64,000 nucleotides of DNA from Pedobacter jeongneungensis. Lineage in GTDB: Bacteria; Bacteroidota; Bacteroidia; Sphingobacteriales; Sphingobacteriaceae. The translations under genes were made by a program, and so were the position numbers. The notes below the pieces were generated by a model that worked only from the letters and a program-made list of their open reading frames with translations, was not told the origin of the DNA and did not search any database. The first letter of the stretch is position 1, and every line of letters starts with the position of its first letter. Below, piece after piece: positions 57,501-64,000 of the stretch. The stretch lies in assembly GCF_000633455.1 (NCBI RefSeq), contig NZ_AYMG01000004.1:1-64000 (forward strand). Direction: 5' to 3'.

Positions 57501-58494
57501 ACTGCTCAGGATCTGCGAAAAGAAAAAAATATCAATCCAGGGTTTAAATTCCGGCACACCTAAATTTAACGAAAATACCGCACCCTATTATTTCGAACAG
57601 GTTGTCGACCGTTTAGAAGCTTCGGATTTTGAAACTTTTTACCTCTTAATCGCTGCCGAATGTAAGGAAATGATGAGTATTAACCTCTACGTTACCGGCC
57701 TGATTATGTTTTATGCAGGTCAGCTGGCCTATAAACTGAGGAATGAAATTGTAAAATCAGAAGATGCACCACCAGCGGTTAAAGCCATTCCGCCAAAAAT
57801 AAAAATTGCATTTGCAGGTAAAGGCGCCAGAATATTCGATTGGTTTACCGCGGTAAATCCGGCCGCAGCCGATGATTATTATACGCAGATGTTTATCAGG
57901 GGAATGGGCGGAGAAGCAGTGGCCAAACAAACCATTAGTCCGATCACCACAAGCCCCTTAAAAATAATCGATATCAATTCGCAACGTGGAACAGACAATG
58001 CCGATGTTAAATACGAAGTATCGAAAGGTTTGGCCATCCCAACCAATATCACCAGTATTCTGGTGCCGACCAACAAACAGGCCATTGAAATATTGGGCGA
58101 AGACAATTTCTGTGTGGTTACGCCAAATGGCGAATTTAAATACTTAGAATCAACCAATTCCATTACGCCGGAAATGCTGGAGCACATTGGCAATCATTTT
58201 ATCTGTTTGCCACAGGAAGGCAAACCGCACTGCCCAAGGTTTATGGATTTTGCGGATCTGTTTTACAAGGTATCATCCAGCATGTTTGGTTTAAAAATGA
58301 ATGCCACAGATTTTATGGCGGGTTTTCAGGATATGAACATCGAAAATTACATCAAAGGAGAGCCTGATTTTATCAAAGCACAAAAGCGGAAACACGATGA
58401 TCAGAAAGATTTCGATTATGTAGCGCCAATCATCATTCTGGAAGGGATGAAATTCTTCGAAAAACACCTGCTTAAAGGCATTCAAAAACAATAG
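54586..58494 (+). CDS. Large actin/Hsp70-like (ASKHA) protein with WG-rich linker
   Basis: A 1302-residue protein. Residues about 1-590 form a region of unknown fold. The actin/Hsp70-type ATPase begins near residue 595 with FLGVDFGSTNSSIAYF (phosphate-1), continues with LCFDIGGSTTDITALCQ (phosphate-2, about 920) and FAGKGARIFDW (adenosine region, about 1073). Between the halves lies a linker (about 808-872) with repeated WG dipeptides in Ser/Gly/Thr-rich sequence. It may be distantly related to SrfB-type proteins, which are also long and Hsp70-like, but this is a hypothesis. It is the largest product of the operon and probably its ATPase scaffold. Confidence 0.75.
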   Translation: MSDKRIKALAIKVHPKTEPNGVEFAWDKIPQLEVFTKNILIPEIAVDQDGNSAVNIGTIVSGIPSVFARANLFKNAIDNIRDKDAEASGLMLFYKSLISEWKGLISCIALNYKDIEANRIHLSYSDGGHLNTTANLYEPTGAFGNMLFERKPLWCDQSLANNADRIPFIDVISFKGNVIGGTSPDSFVFTSVSYQIREKFPFINVQNGKFIDPLQSEINPQELFTLHGYAKHILDNIERFRLNYAGVEELIRPEYGNISTCIQAWMNDMVIYQQAKGYPKLDKSTAPEVGSLFNYPFSLLFNYSTALFGSEGIIYNESKEGSILFDPKDLLLPDTTEIAQIDFGRDGMETRNFLKSKPILLLAAETKGQLNSHAYFTLPLTPLALNVFGATLDALVGISESSNVKSRITAIYDPTDKDGERLIVQLKLYTETGNEIIKEVIYKVTSESISGKDILMWPNFISKQWNRYFLYSEIPHNDAKFQATPFIGNVDDDFFRIVLDEKGIPLYLANNGRAAVIPEKYGNIKAQLHIASNNAVADNKYKYEIYESNKPFKGVKFAHAGVDCGFGIIRYDGSGNTQALPVNMLNAPRTLSPAFLGVDFGSTNSSIAYFSDQRNEVCENLKLTNKRVSLLASDSKNNDERPAVEDEIFFFQNDEILTNSIKSVLTIHDSRRVVNDGNIQVNSLMAQAVKGGFPCFEKNLPIENAENNRYILGYNRIGRAELVYNMKWSTQQIDKSYKTAYLSTLLLHVYAQLFIEGHEPHTLKWSYPSSMGKELLSEYRGIWDSLKEISPIESQVKLKTFPPSDLSDIGDTSGNSSWGSPGAQSGGWGNQASTPVSTTPAWGSTETGNSGWGEQAQEAVATGWGNEAKRTLTAVDIKTETGPVRFDFKKLSNEESLSEACAVANYLVRPNGGYSINPGELVLCFDIGGSTTDITALCQMEGGKAMIKQNSIRFAAERVAQATKFSPNFKNVLLRICEKKKISIQGLNSGTPKFNENTAPYYFEQVVDRLEASDFETFYLLIAAECKEMMSINLYVTGLIMFYAGQLAYKLRNEIVKSEDAPPAVKAIPPKIKIAFAGKGARIFDWFTAVNPAAADDYYTQMFIRGMGGEAVAKQTISPITTSPLKIIDINSQRGTDNADVKYEVSKGLAIPTNITSILVPTNKQAIEILGEDNFCVVTPNGEFKYLESTNSITPEMLEHIGNHFICLPQEGKPHCPRFMDFADLFYKVSSSMFGLKMNATDFMAGFQDMNIENYIKGEPDFIKAQKRKHDDQKDFDYVAPIIILEGMKFFEKHLLKGIQKQ

Positions 58495-58496
58495 TA

Positions 58497-59780
58497 ATGA
58501 TGGGATTCTGTGTATTGGCAAAAATATCGAAGCGGACGGTTACTTTCTGGTATCAATCAGACAGTAACCCTTATGCCCCATTAAAAATGAGGGAATCGAA
58601 CGAGATTCCCTTATACTTTTATGTAAATGGCAACGATTTTATTTTTGGTGCTGCCGCCAGGGAACGCTTTTACAAAAACGATCCATACGCTTATGGCAAT
58701 TATTTCGAAATTGTAAAAGATCCGGCGAAACATTTCAGTATATATGGCAACAAAAAACCTGTTAAACAGCTCTTTTATTATGGTGTTGAACAATACTTAT
58801 CACACTTTTTAAACACCGTATTATACAAATCCGATTCTATCGAATCGTACAGGCAGCAGTTTCCTTTGCGCTTTTTATTTGATGATGATATTGAAGACAA
58901 TGAGAAATCGCTGATTGAAAACCTGTTTCAGGAGGCTGGCTATTTTAATTTAGACCGCATTGCATATCACCATACCCTTTTTAATATACTGGCCCAAAAA
59001 CAGATTTTATCAAACAACAAGGCTATTTTATTCATGAATGGCATTGATGATGTACTTTATTTAAACCTTTACAAAAATAGTAAGGCCGAAGCGCTTGGAT
59101 CGGCAAGACTGCCAGGTCAGGGTGCCGACCCCAGGGTAAAAATCCTGGCCGATATGATTGTAGAATATATCATCCTGCAAAATTCTTATCTGTCGGTTAA
59201 TAAAGATACCGAAATCGCTTTCCTGCTTCCGTTTTGCGCTGCTTTACTCCAAAACATCAGCCCGATTATTAAAGGCGAAGCCGAACTATCTGATGGAAAC
59301 CGGTATTGGTTTAATGTAAGGGAAAGAAACCTGAACGACAGGCTGCAATATTATGCCAATGACGGGATGATTTTTGCCGCAACAGACGATCTGCTGAGGG
59401 CAAACAATTTACAGGCCGATGGGGTAATGATCCTGCTTGGATCAGAAGAAATCAGCACCCCGTATTTTTCTGATAAACTGCTTAAAAAGTATCATCATGT
59501 TATCGCCTTGCAACCTGTTGATGTTAAAGATAGCATGCTGGCTATTTTTCAGGCCATTGCCAATGCTGGTTACAGCGTTAAAGCAAAAGTACCCACTGCG
59601 CCTCCGGTACTCTCGCGGCCAGCCCTTCCAACACCAAAACTGCCTCCGCCGTTACCACCCAAAAAGCAAAGCGATGTTCCAAAACCGGTAAACATTCCCA
59701 GGTTACCCGAAATAAAAGCAACACCAAACAATAAAAACAATCCTGTAAAACCACCGCCTTTACCTCCAAAAAAAAGTTAG
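58497..59780 (+). CDS. Degenerate actin-like protein with polyproline tail
   Basis: A 427-residue protein starting two bases after the previous gene. The N-terminal 360 residues show a pattern like the actin fold: ISKRTVTFWYQ (strand pair), AILFMNGIDDVLYLNLY where phosphate-2 would be, and GVMILLGSEEISTPYFSDKLL where the adenosine motif is expected, but the Gly/Asp catalytic residues are largely missing. The C-terminal 65 residues are proline-rich with two PPPLPPKK segments, good ligands for an SH3-type partner. I infer a non-catalytic partner of the large actin-like protein. Confidence 0.6.
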   Translation: MMGFCVLAKISKRTVTFWYQSDSNPYAPLKMRESNEIPLYFYVNGNDFIFGAAARERFYKNDPYAYGNYFEIVKDPAKHFSIYGNKKPVKQLFYYGVEQYLSHFLNTVLYKSDSIESYRQQFPLRFLFDDDIEDNEKSLIENLFQEAGYFNLDRIAYHHTLFNILAQKQILSNNKAILFMNGIDDVLYLNLYKNSKAEALGSARLPGQGADPRVKILADMIVEYIILQNSYLSVNKDTEIAFLLPFCAALLQNISPIIKGEAELSDGNRYWFNVRERNLNDRLQYYANDGMIFAATDDLLRANNLQADGVMILLGSEEISTPYFSDKLLKKYHHVIALQPVDVKDSMLAIFQAIANAGYSVKAKVPTAPPVLSRPALPTPKLPPPLPPKKQSDVPKPVNIPRLPEIKATPNNKNNPVKPPPLPPKKS

Positions 59781-59807
59781 GGCATATAAAATCTAAAACT
59801 TAACAAA

Positions 59808-60374
59808 ATGGCTATACAAATAGAAAAAAGAAAACCCGTTTCCCTGATTGGGGAAGAACCGGGCTTAAATCACCTCATTGCAGGCCTGGGCTGGGATACT
59901 GCTGTTGTAAACGGGCACCCGGTAGACCTCGACCTCTCTGTGTTTATGCTGGGCGAAAACGGTAAACTCCTAACCGATGAATACTTTGTTTTTTATAACA
60001 ACAACACAAGCCCTGATGGTTCTACCCATTACCCGGGCGATAGCAGGGGTGGCGAAGGCGACGGCGATGATGAGGTAATCCATATCGATTTATCCAAAAT
60101 AGATCCGAAAGTGGAGTTCCTCTATTTCGCCGTAACCATTGATCAGAGTGAAGAAAGGGGCCATCATTTTGGCCACGTTCAAAACTCTTATATCAATATC
60201 AGGAACAATGCCGATAAATCGGTTTTATGCCAATACCTGCTTAAAGAGGAATTTACCAATGAAGATTCCCTGATGATTGCTTCCATCTCCAGAAACGGGG
60301 GAGCATGGAATGTAGAGGCTCTTGGGCAGGCCTTCTCTGGCGGCCTTAATACATTAATAGAATTATATCAATAA
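59808..60374 (+). CDS. TerD-family protein 1
   Basis: A 188-residue cytoplasmic protein of the TerD family (tellurite- and stress-response, calcium-binding beta-sandwich). It shows the two Ca-binding signatures: GLGWDTA with VDLDLSVFMLG, and GDGDDEVIHIDLSKI. The C-terminal part (EEFTNEDSLMIASISRNGG) is also typical. TerD proteins bind Ca2+ with two sites and work in metal or membrane stress. It is followed by a second TerD gene after four bases. No TerC, TerB or TerY is encoded nearby. Confidence 0.92.
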   Translation: MAIQIEKRKPVSLIGEEPGLNHLIAGLGWDTAVVNGHPVDLDLSVFMLGENGKLLTDEYFVFYNNNTSPDGSTHYPGDSRGGEGDGDDEVIHIDLSKIDPKVEFLYFAVTIDQSEERGHHFGHVQNSYINIRNNADKSVLCQYLLKEEFTNEDSLMIASISRNGGAWNVEALGQAFSGGLNTLIELYQ

Positions 60375-60378
60375 AAAG

Positions 60379-61032
60379 ATGAGCAGTTTTAATTTAAATA
60401 AGGGAGACAGGTTCTCTCTATCCAAGGCAGCGCCTGGATTAACCGTTGTAAAAATAGGAATGGGCTGGGATCCTAATGAAGAACCCGGCGGTCCGGAGTT
60501 CGACCTCGATGTTTCGGCATTTTCAATTGGTGGCGATTTCAAGATCCCTTCTGATTCGTACTTTACCTTTTACGGGCAAATCCGTATGGGTAATAAAATT
60601 GAGGATAAAGTAGAGAAAGGCCTCTTTAGGCCATTTACCGAAGACGGGGCAATTATCGGCGCCATTGATGATCCGGATGGGAGCAGAAGTGATGGCGACG
60701 ACGATGAAGATATGTTTATCGATTTGTCTAAAGTCAGCGATAAAATCGAACAGATTATTATATGCTGTACCATCTGTAAATATCCTCACGACAATAAAAA
60801 AGACCGGAGAACATTAGACCTGAATTTTGGAAAAGTAAATGACTGTTACATCAGGATTGTGGATGAAAGCAATGGTGCTGAAATACTGCGTTACGACCTG
60901 AAAGACCAATATACCAACGAAGATGCGGTAGAATTTGGGCGTTTGTTCCGTGCTGGCGAAAGCTGGGAGTTTGAAGCCATGGGCAGGGCACATACGGGCA
61001 GTTTGCAAACTTTGGTTGATATGTACACCTAA
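60379..61032 (+). CDS. TerD-family protein 2
   Basis: A 217-residue TerD-like protein starting SSFNLNKGDRFSLSKAAPGL, the normal TerD N-terminus. It has GMGWDPNEE, PEFDLDVSAFSIGG, SDGDDDEDMFIDLSKV and the C-terminal DQYTNEDAVEFGRLF. Compared with the first TerD protein it has a longer loop between the two calcium motifs (about residues 65-100). The two proteins are clearly paralogues and may form a hetero-oligomer. The gene lies 11 bases before an OmpA-domain gene. Confidence 0.92.
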   Translation: MSSFNLNKGDRFSLSKAAPGLTVVKIGMGWDPNEEPGGPEFDLDVSAFSIGGDFKIPSDSYFTFYGQIRMGNKIEDKVEKGLFRPFTEDGAIIGAIDDPDGSRSDGDDDEDMFIDLSKVSDKIEQIIICCTICKYPHDNKKDRRTLDLNFGKVNDCYIRIVDESNGAEILRYDLKDQYTNEDAVEFGRLFRAGESWEFEAMGRAHTGSLQTLVDMYT

Positions 61033-61043
61033 AAAATAAAATT

Positions 61044-61754
61044 ATGGCATTCGATTTAAATAAAAATGATGGCTCCAAAAAAGAGCCATCAAAATTTGAT
61101 CTTTCAAAAGGAGAGATTGAAAAACCCGCTGGCAAATCAAGCGGCTGGTTAATCGGTTTATTGGGGATACTGGCTGTTGCTGGCGGCATCTGGTATTATG
61201 CATCAGGCAAAACAGATCCTGCAGCAAAAACACCTGCTTCAAACGTTTCTTCCGATCCGGCTTCGGTTGTTGTACCTGCTACACCAGTAAAAGAAAAAGT
61301 TAGCGGTATGGATACCACTGCTGTAGCACGATTAAAATCACCGGCGAAACAAGAAGATTCGATCAGTAAAACCAGTATTGATACAGCCCCTGCTAAATTA
61401 CCAACAAAAGCACTCAAAACATTAAACCATGCTGTGCCTGTAACATTTGTTCAGGGTTCATCATCTTTTGCCAGTACCAACAGCGCTTTAATCAAACGCA
61501 TTGTCGCTTATTTGATCAAAAACCCTGCTGCATCCATCCATATTGATGGTTATGCCAGCAGCGATGGTCCGGTAGCCCTAAATCAGCAGATCTCGCAGGC
61601 AAGGGCCGATGCATTCAAAAATCATTTAACGGCATTAAATATTGAAGCAAGCAGGATAAGTACCACAGGAAAAGGTATTGAAGATCCGATTGCTTCAAAT
61701 CATACTGTTAGTGGGAGAAAAAGGAACAGGCGTGTTGAAATTACATTGCTATAA
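61044..61754 (+). CDS. OmpA-domain protein with TerD-like N-terminal motif
   Basis: A 236-residue inner-membrane anchored protein. Residues 1-32 are cytoplasmic (AFDLNKNDGSK, KFDLSKGEIEK) and resemble the N-terminus of TerD proteins (FNLNKGDRFSLSK). A membrane helix lies at about 33-53 (GWLIGLLGILAVAGGIWYY), then a Ser/Ala/Thr-rich linker, and at about 135-236 an OmpA peptidoglycan-binding domain (VTFVQGSSSFAST, IHIDGYASSDGPVALNQQIS, GRKRNRRVEITLL). It can fix the complex to the cell wall while its tail contacts TerD proteins. It is the last gene of the operon. Confidence 0.82.
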   Translation: MAFDLNKNDGSKKEPSKFDLSKGEIEKPAGKSSGWLIGLLGILAVAGGIWYYASGKTDPAAKTPASNVSSDPASVVVPATPVKEKVSGMDTTAVARLKSPAKQEDSISKTSIDTAPAKLPTKALKTLNHAVPVTFVQGSSSFASTNSALIKRIVAYLIKNPAASIHIDGYASSDGPVALNQQISQARADAFKNHLTALNIEASRISTTGKGIEDPIASNHTVSGRKRNRRVEITLL

Positions 61755-62295
61755 ACCTAAGTTCGATTATTAATATAATTATAAAGGATTTCCATTGAAT
61801 ATTTTTAACTCATAGCCATCATCCTGCCCTGATGAAAAATCCTATTGTGTGGACGCAAATACATTTTTTTCCCGCTCTATGCCGCGGGGGCATGGTACTT
61901 TGGAGCGCCAAAGTACCCAAAGCGCTTCGTCAATCCAGCAATGTGCTTTCGCGCAAATCCATCTCACATCAAAAAAACAGCGGCACTTTGTTTTGTGCTA
62001 TAAGTGCTTGATTAATGTTTGTGGAAAATGTGCACAAAACCACTGCGTTTTAGGTTTGGTAGTGCCCGTTGTTCTATTTCGCAACTGTTTTTTTGATTTC
62101 CCTGCACTTGGGATTGACCGGCGTCCTTCGGTAAAACCTGTTTGTTATCAAAGCAAGCTAGCATAATCCTTTAAAAAGACGTGTCTATACGATAGGGACA
62201 GGATGGCAATCGCGTTAGGAAAAAGAAGCTAAACATATTAAAACTCTTAAAGATTAACCAGACTCAAGTTATGAGTTAATTATTAAAAAGAATTA
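61755..62295. repeat. Intergenic stretch with a perfect GTACTTTGG hairpin
   Basis: GGTACTTTGG (61894-61903) and CCAAAGTACC (61908-61917) form a perfect stem with loop AGCG. It lies in a segment (about 61840-62160) whose wording, such as CCAAAGTACCCAAAGCGCTTCG, is familiar from dispersed repeats in Bacteroidota genomes. The plus-strand ORF here is not credible as a gene. Confidence 0.6.
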
Positions 62296-62502
62296 ATGGC
62301 AAAAAGAAGAACCAGAAAAACAAAACAAAGGGGTTTTAAAGAAATCTTAATCTTATTGGGGATGCTTTTTAGCTGCATCCTCTTTATCATCAAAATCATT
62401 TTCGGGCGCATAGGCTGGTTAGAAGTTTTTGCGCCTGTGATCGTCGTATTTCTGATCCTTTTTCTCCTCTCGGTATTAAAAACGGCAGTGAGGAAAGTAT
62501 AG
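62296..62502 (+). CDS. Small basic membrane protein
   Basis: A 68-residue protein with a basic N-terminus (MAKRRTRKTKQRGF) and two closely spaced hydrophobic helices at about 16-34 and 40-60, ending KTAVRKV. Unknown family. The strong positive N-terminus should stay in the cytoplasm. A bidirectional terminator follows. It is 540 bases after the Ter-linked operon, so it is probably expressed on its own. Confidence 0.6.
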   Translation: MAKRRTRKTKQRGFKEILILLGMLFSCILFIIKIIFGRIGWLEVFAPVIVVFLILFLLSVLKTAVRKV

Positions 62503-62524
62503 CTCGAAAAAGCAAAAATTTAAT

Positions 62525-62569
62525 AAACCCTGCTCCAACCGGGTATAATCGCCAGTTAGGGCAGGGTTT
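62525..62569. terminator. Bidirectional terminator
   Basis: AAACCCTGC and GCAGGGTTT form a perfect nine-base stem with a loop of 27 bases between the convergent 62296-62502 and DUF6266 genes. The A- and T-rich ends make it usable in both directions. Confidence 0.65.
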
Positions 62570-62574
62570 AATGG

Positions 62575-63219
62575 TTAAGCCTGGGGTACGGTAAAACTGC
62601 CCAGGTATTGACTGTTAGACACCACATTGTTTTCGCGCTTAATGGCAAAGGCCCAGGCATAAAGCACATCGCCTGCAGCGGTATTACCTACAATTGCCGT
62701 GTAGGTTAAAGCTGCCCGTTGCGCATCTTCGTACACGAGGTACATTTTTTTGGTATCGTTAAATAATACCACCATCAGCATATCATCGTCGAAAGCATTG
62801 TAACGGTTCGAAATGCCCTGCCAGCTGAGCACAATATCAGTCCCCTGTAAAACAGCACTTAAACCATGGAATACGGAGAGTGAACCTTTACTGATTACGA
62901 TCTGCGAAAAATCGATTGTAAAATCAGGGTAATCGCCAACAATGGCATTGTTTAAAAAAATCTTTACCGCAGCGTTGTAACCCGTGGTTTTATTGAGCTG
63001 TTTATCTTTGAAACCAATATTTAAAATGTCTTTAATTGGGCTGAGGTAAATTGGGGCGAGGGCAAATTTGCGCCGTTGTGCCAGCTGAAGGTCGGAACTT
63101 TGTTTATTGCTTTTTTTCGGCAGACTTTTAAGGTAATCTACCCCACGCCAGTTGCTCCCAACAATACTGCCTACTTTACCTGAGAATGCGCCATTGGCGC
63201 CTTTTGAATACGTTGCCAT
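62575..63219 (-). CDS. DUF6266 family protein
   Basis: A 214-residue protein of the DUF6266 family: starts MATYSKGANGAFSGKVGSIV, followed by NWRGVDYLKSLPKKS, and has an Ig-like fold in the second half (VLSWQGISNRYNAFDDDML). The family is found in multiple copies in Sphingobacteriaceae and is often small and intracellular without a signal peptide; its GKVGxxVGSxWRG start recalls phage structural proteins, but a function is not established. It is encoded alone. Confidence 0.78.
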   Translation of the reverse strand: MATYSKGANGAFSGKVGSIVGSNWRGVDYLKSLPKKSNKQSSDLQLAQRRKFALAPIYLSPIKDILNIGFKDKQLNKTTGYNAAVKIFLNNAIVGDYPDFTIDFSQIVISKGSLSVFHGLSAVLQGTDIVLSWQGISNRYNAFDDDMLMVVLFNDTKKMYLVYEDAQRAALTYTAIVGNTAAGDVLYAWAFAIKRENNVVSNSQYLGSFTVPQA

Positions 63220-63624
63220 GATCAGTTTTTTTAAGTGAAAAGATGTTTAATTAAGGACCCTCCCCTTTTATCAGGAATTTTAAATCCATACCCAAACTTA
63301 GCTACAGGCTTTCATGATGTATTATTTTAGACTTTAATGGGCCAAATTGAACCCCTTATGGGTAGGCTTGAGCCAAAATGAACCTTTAAAAACTCAAGCT
63401 ATAGACAACATACTCCCATGGTAGCATACAGCTGGTGTAGCACCTAACCCTATCGCAGGCATAAAAAGGCCCCGGTATTACTTTTTTGGTAAACAACAGG
63501 TAATGCCGGGGTAAACAAAAGGTAAAAAACAGGTAAGCAAAGGGTAGAGAACAGGTACAGAAATGGTAAACATGGGCTTAACCTGGTACCTGCAAAACGT
63601 AAAAAACAGGTACAGGATCAGTAC
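63220..63624. repeat. Hairpin followed by an 11-nt periodic array
   Basis: No gene. CCCCGGTATTAC (63470-63481) pairs with GTAATGCCGGGG (63500-63511) with one mismatch. From 63488, units beginning GGTAA or GGTAC recur every 11 bases at 63488, 63499, 63510, 63521, 63532, 63543, 63554 and 63565. After a 22-base irregular stretch the phase is kept at 63598, 63609 and 63620. Consensus is close to GGTAAANAACA. Confidence 0.85.
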
Positions 63625-63903
63625 CTAAATGCGTCCTTTTCTTTGGCTTTCTAAATAAGCGGCCAACAGGTCTTTCAGGTAAAAACGGTCGCCGCCCGGT
63701 AATTTTATGGGTTTTAAAGTGCCATCTTTTACCTTACGTTTGTAAGTACTTTCGCTTATTTTAAGGTAATCTTTTACCTGCTGGCGCGTGAGCTGCTCGT
63801 TGGGGCTGCCAAATAGATCGATAAACGTAAAAGGCCGGTTTTCTTTATTGAGTACGAGATAAATATTGTACAAAATCTGTACAAGCGCTTCATAATCTTT
63901 CAT
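63625..63903 (-). CDS. Excisionase-like helix-turn-helix DNA-binding protein
   Basis: About 92 residues from MKDYEALVQILYNIY; the frame is open ten codons further up to 63933. The C-terminal half is a winged HTH_17/MerR-like domain: LTRQQVKDYLKISESTYKRKV followed by KLPGGDRFYLKDLLAAYL. Such proteins act as excisionases, recombination directionality factors or plasmid partners in Bacteroidota. Its last codons overlap the 11-nt array, which is a plausible binding region, but no integrase is present in the window. Confidence 0.75.
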   Translation of the reverse strand: MKDYEALVQILYNIYLVLNKENRPFTFIDLFGSPNEQLTRQQVKDYLKISESTYKRKVKDGTLKPIKLPGGDRFYLKDLLAAYLESQRKGRI

Positions 63904-64000
63904 GTGTATAGTGTTTAAAAAACATGAAAACATTCTGCTAAACTTTTAGGGACATTCAGGTTCTAAAAATGTTTCAGTCGTTCCTGTGCTGAAGGTTAAG

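Noticed and set aside
54586..58494. Naming the large actin-like protein SrfB
   Set aside because: Length and Hsp70-like motifs are similar, but no specific SrfB signature could be confirmed by eye; kept only as a hypothesis.
61849..62166. 105-codon plus-strand ORF
   Set aside because: It covers a repeat-like segment with a perfect hairpin and has no protein-like pattern.

Overview
The window looks like a chromosome segment of a Sphingobacteriaceae bacterium, most likely Pedobacter or a close relative. The evidence is the Bacteroidota-specific families (DUF2480, DUF3108, DUF3109, DUF6266, DUF6427, DUF6624, YfhO, GbsR), TAnnTTTG-type -7 promoter elements, AT-rich spacers and a histone H1-like Hc1 protein. 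No tRNA, rRNA, CRISPR array or intact transposon was found.

Left part (1-31.7 kb) is accessory and decayed. It holds a LytTR response regulator and LytS-type kinase with a small Ser/Thr-rich peptide gene between them on the other strand, a TPR histidine kinase with a NarL-type regulator, secreted or lipoprotein genes of unknown role, and two AraC regulators, one followed by an S41 protease. Between them lie many broken genes: ImuB and UmuC polymerase tails, an SRAP gene that lost its start codon, a frameshifted serine hydrolase, a chimeric histidine kinase, a broken quinone oxidoreductase, and remnants of IS66, ISL3 and IS3 transposases. Within this part, 15.6-20.8 kb is an intact four-gene minus-strand operon: small pilin-like protein, PapD-like chaperone, two-domain tip-like protein and outer-membrane usher-like protein. 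It resembles a chaperone-usher pilus that differs from the FimA/Mfa pili known in this phylum.

Middle part (31.8-50.2 kb) is compact housekeeping sequence. On the minus strand it carries DUF3109, DUF3108, DUF2480, PpiD, LptC, an outer-membrane protein, CoaX, DUF6427, a glycosyltransferase, an LpxH-like phosphoesterase and YfhO. On the plus strand it carries an alginate-lyase-like protein, a GbsR/MarR regulator, a DCC1-like membrane protein, a TIGR01777 epimerase and an SRPBCC protein. Several spacers contain palindromic, REP-like sequences.

Right part (50.2-61.8 kb) is the strongest candidate for an undescribed system. Three tandem copies of a 235-bp hairpin unit and a TTACGG-TTTT-CCGTAA palindrome precede eight tightly packed plus-strand genes. 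They encode a lipoprotein, a three-helix membrane protein, a tubulin/FtsZ-like GTPase, a 1302-residue actin/Hsp70-like protein with a WG-rich linker, a second degenerate actin-like protein with a polyproline tail, two TerD-family calcium-binding proteins, and a membrane-anchored OmpA-domain protein whose N-terminus resembles a TerD N-terminus. Together they suggest an envelope-spanning assembly joining two cytoskeletal-type NTPases to Ter-type stress proteins. The window ends with a DUF6266 protein, an 11-nt periodic repeat array and an excisionase-like DNA-binding protein.
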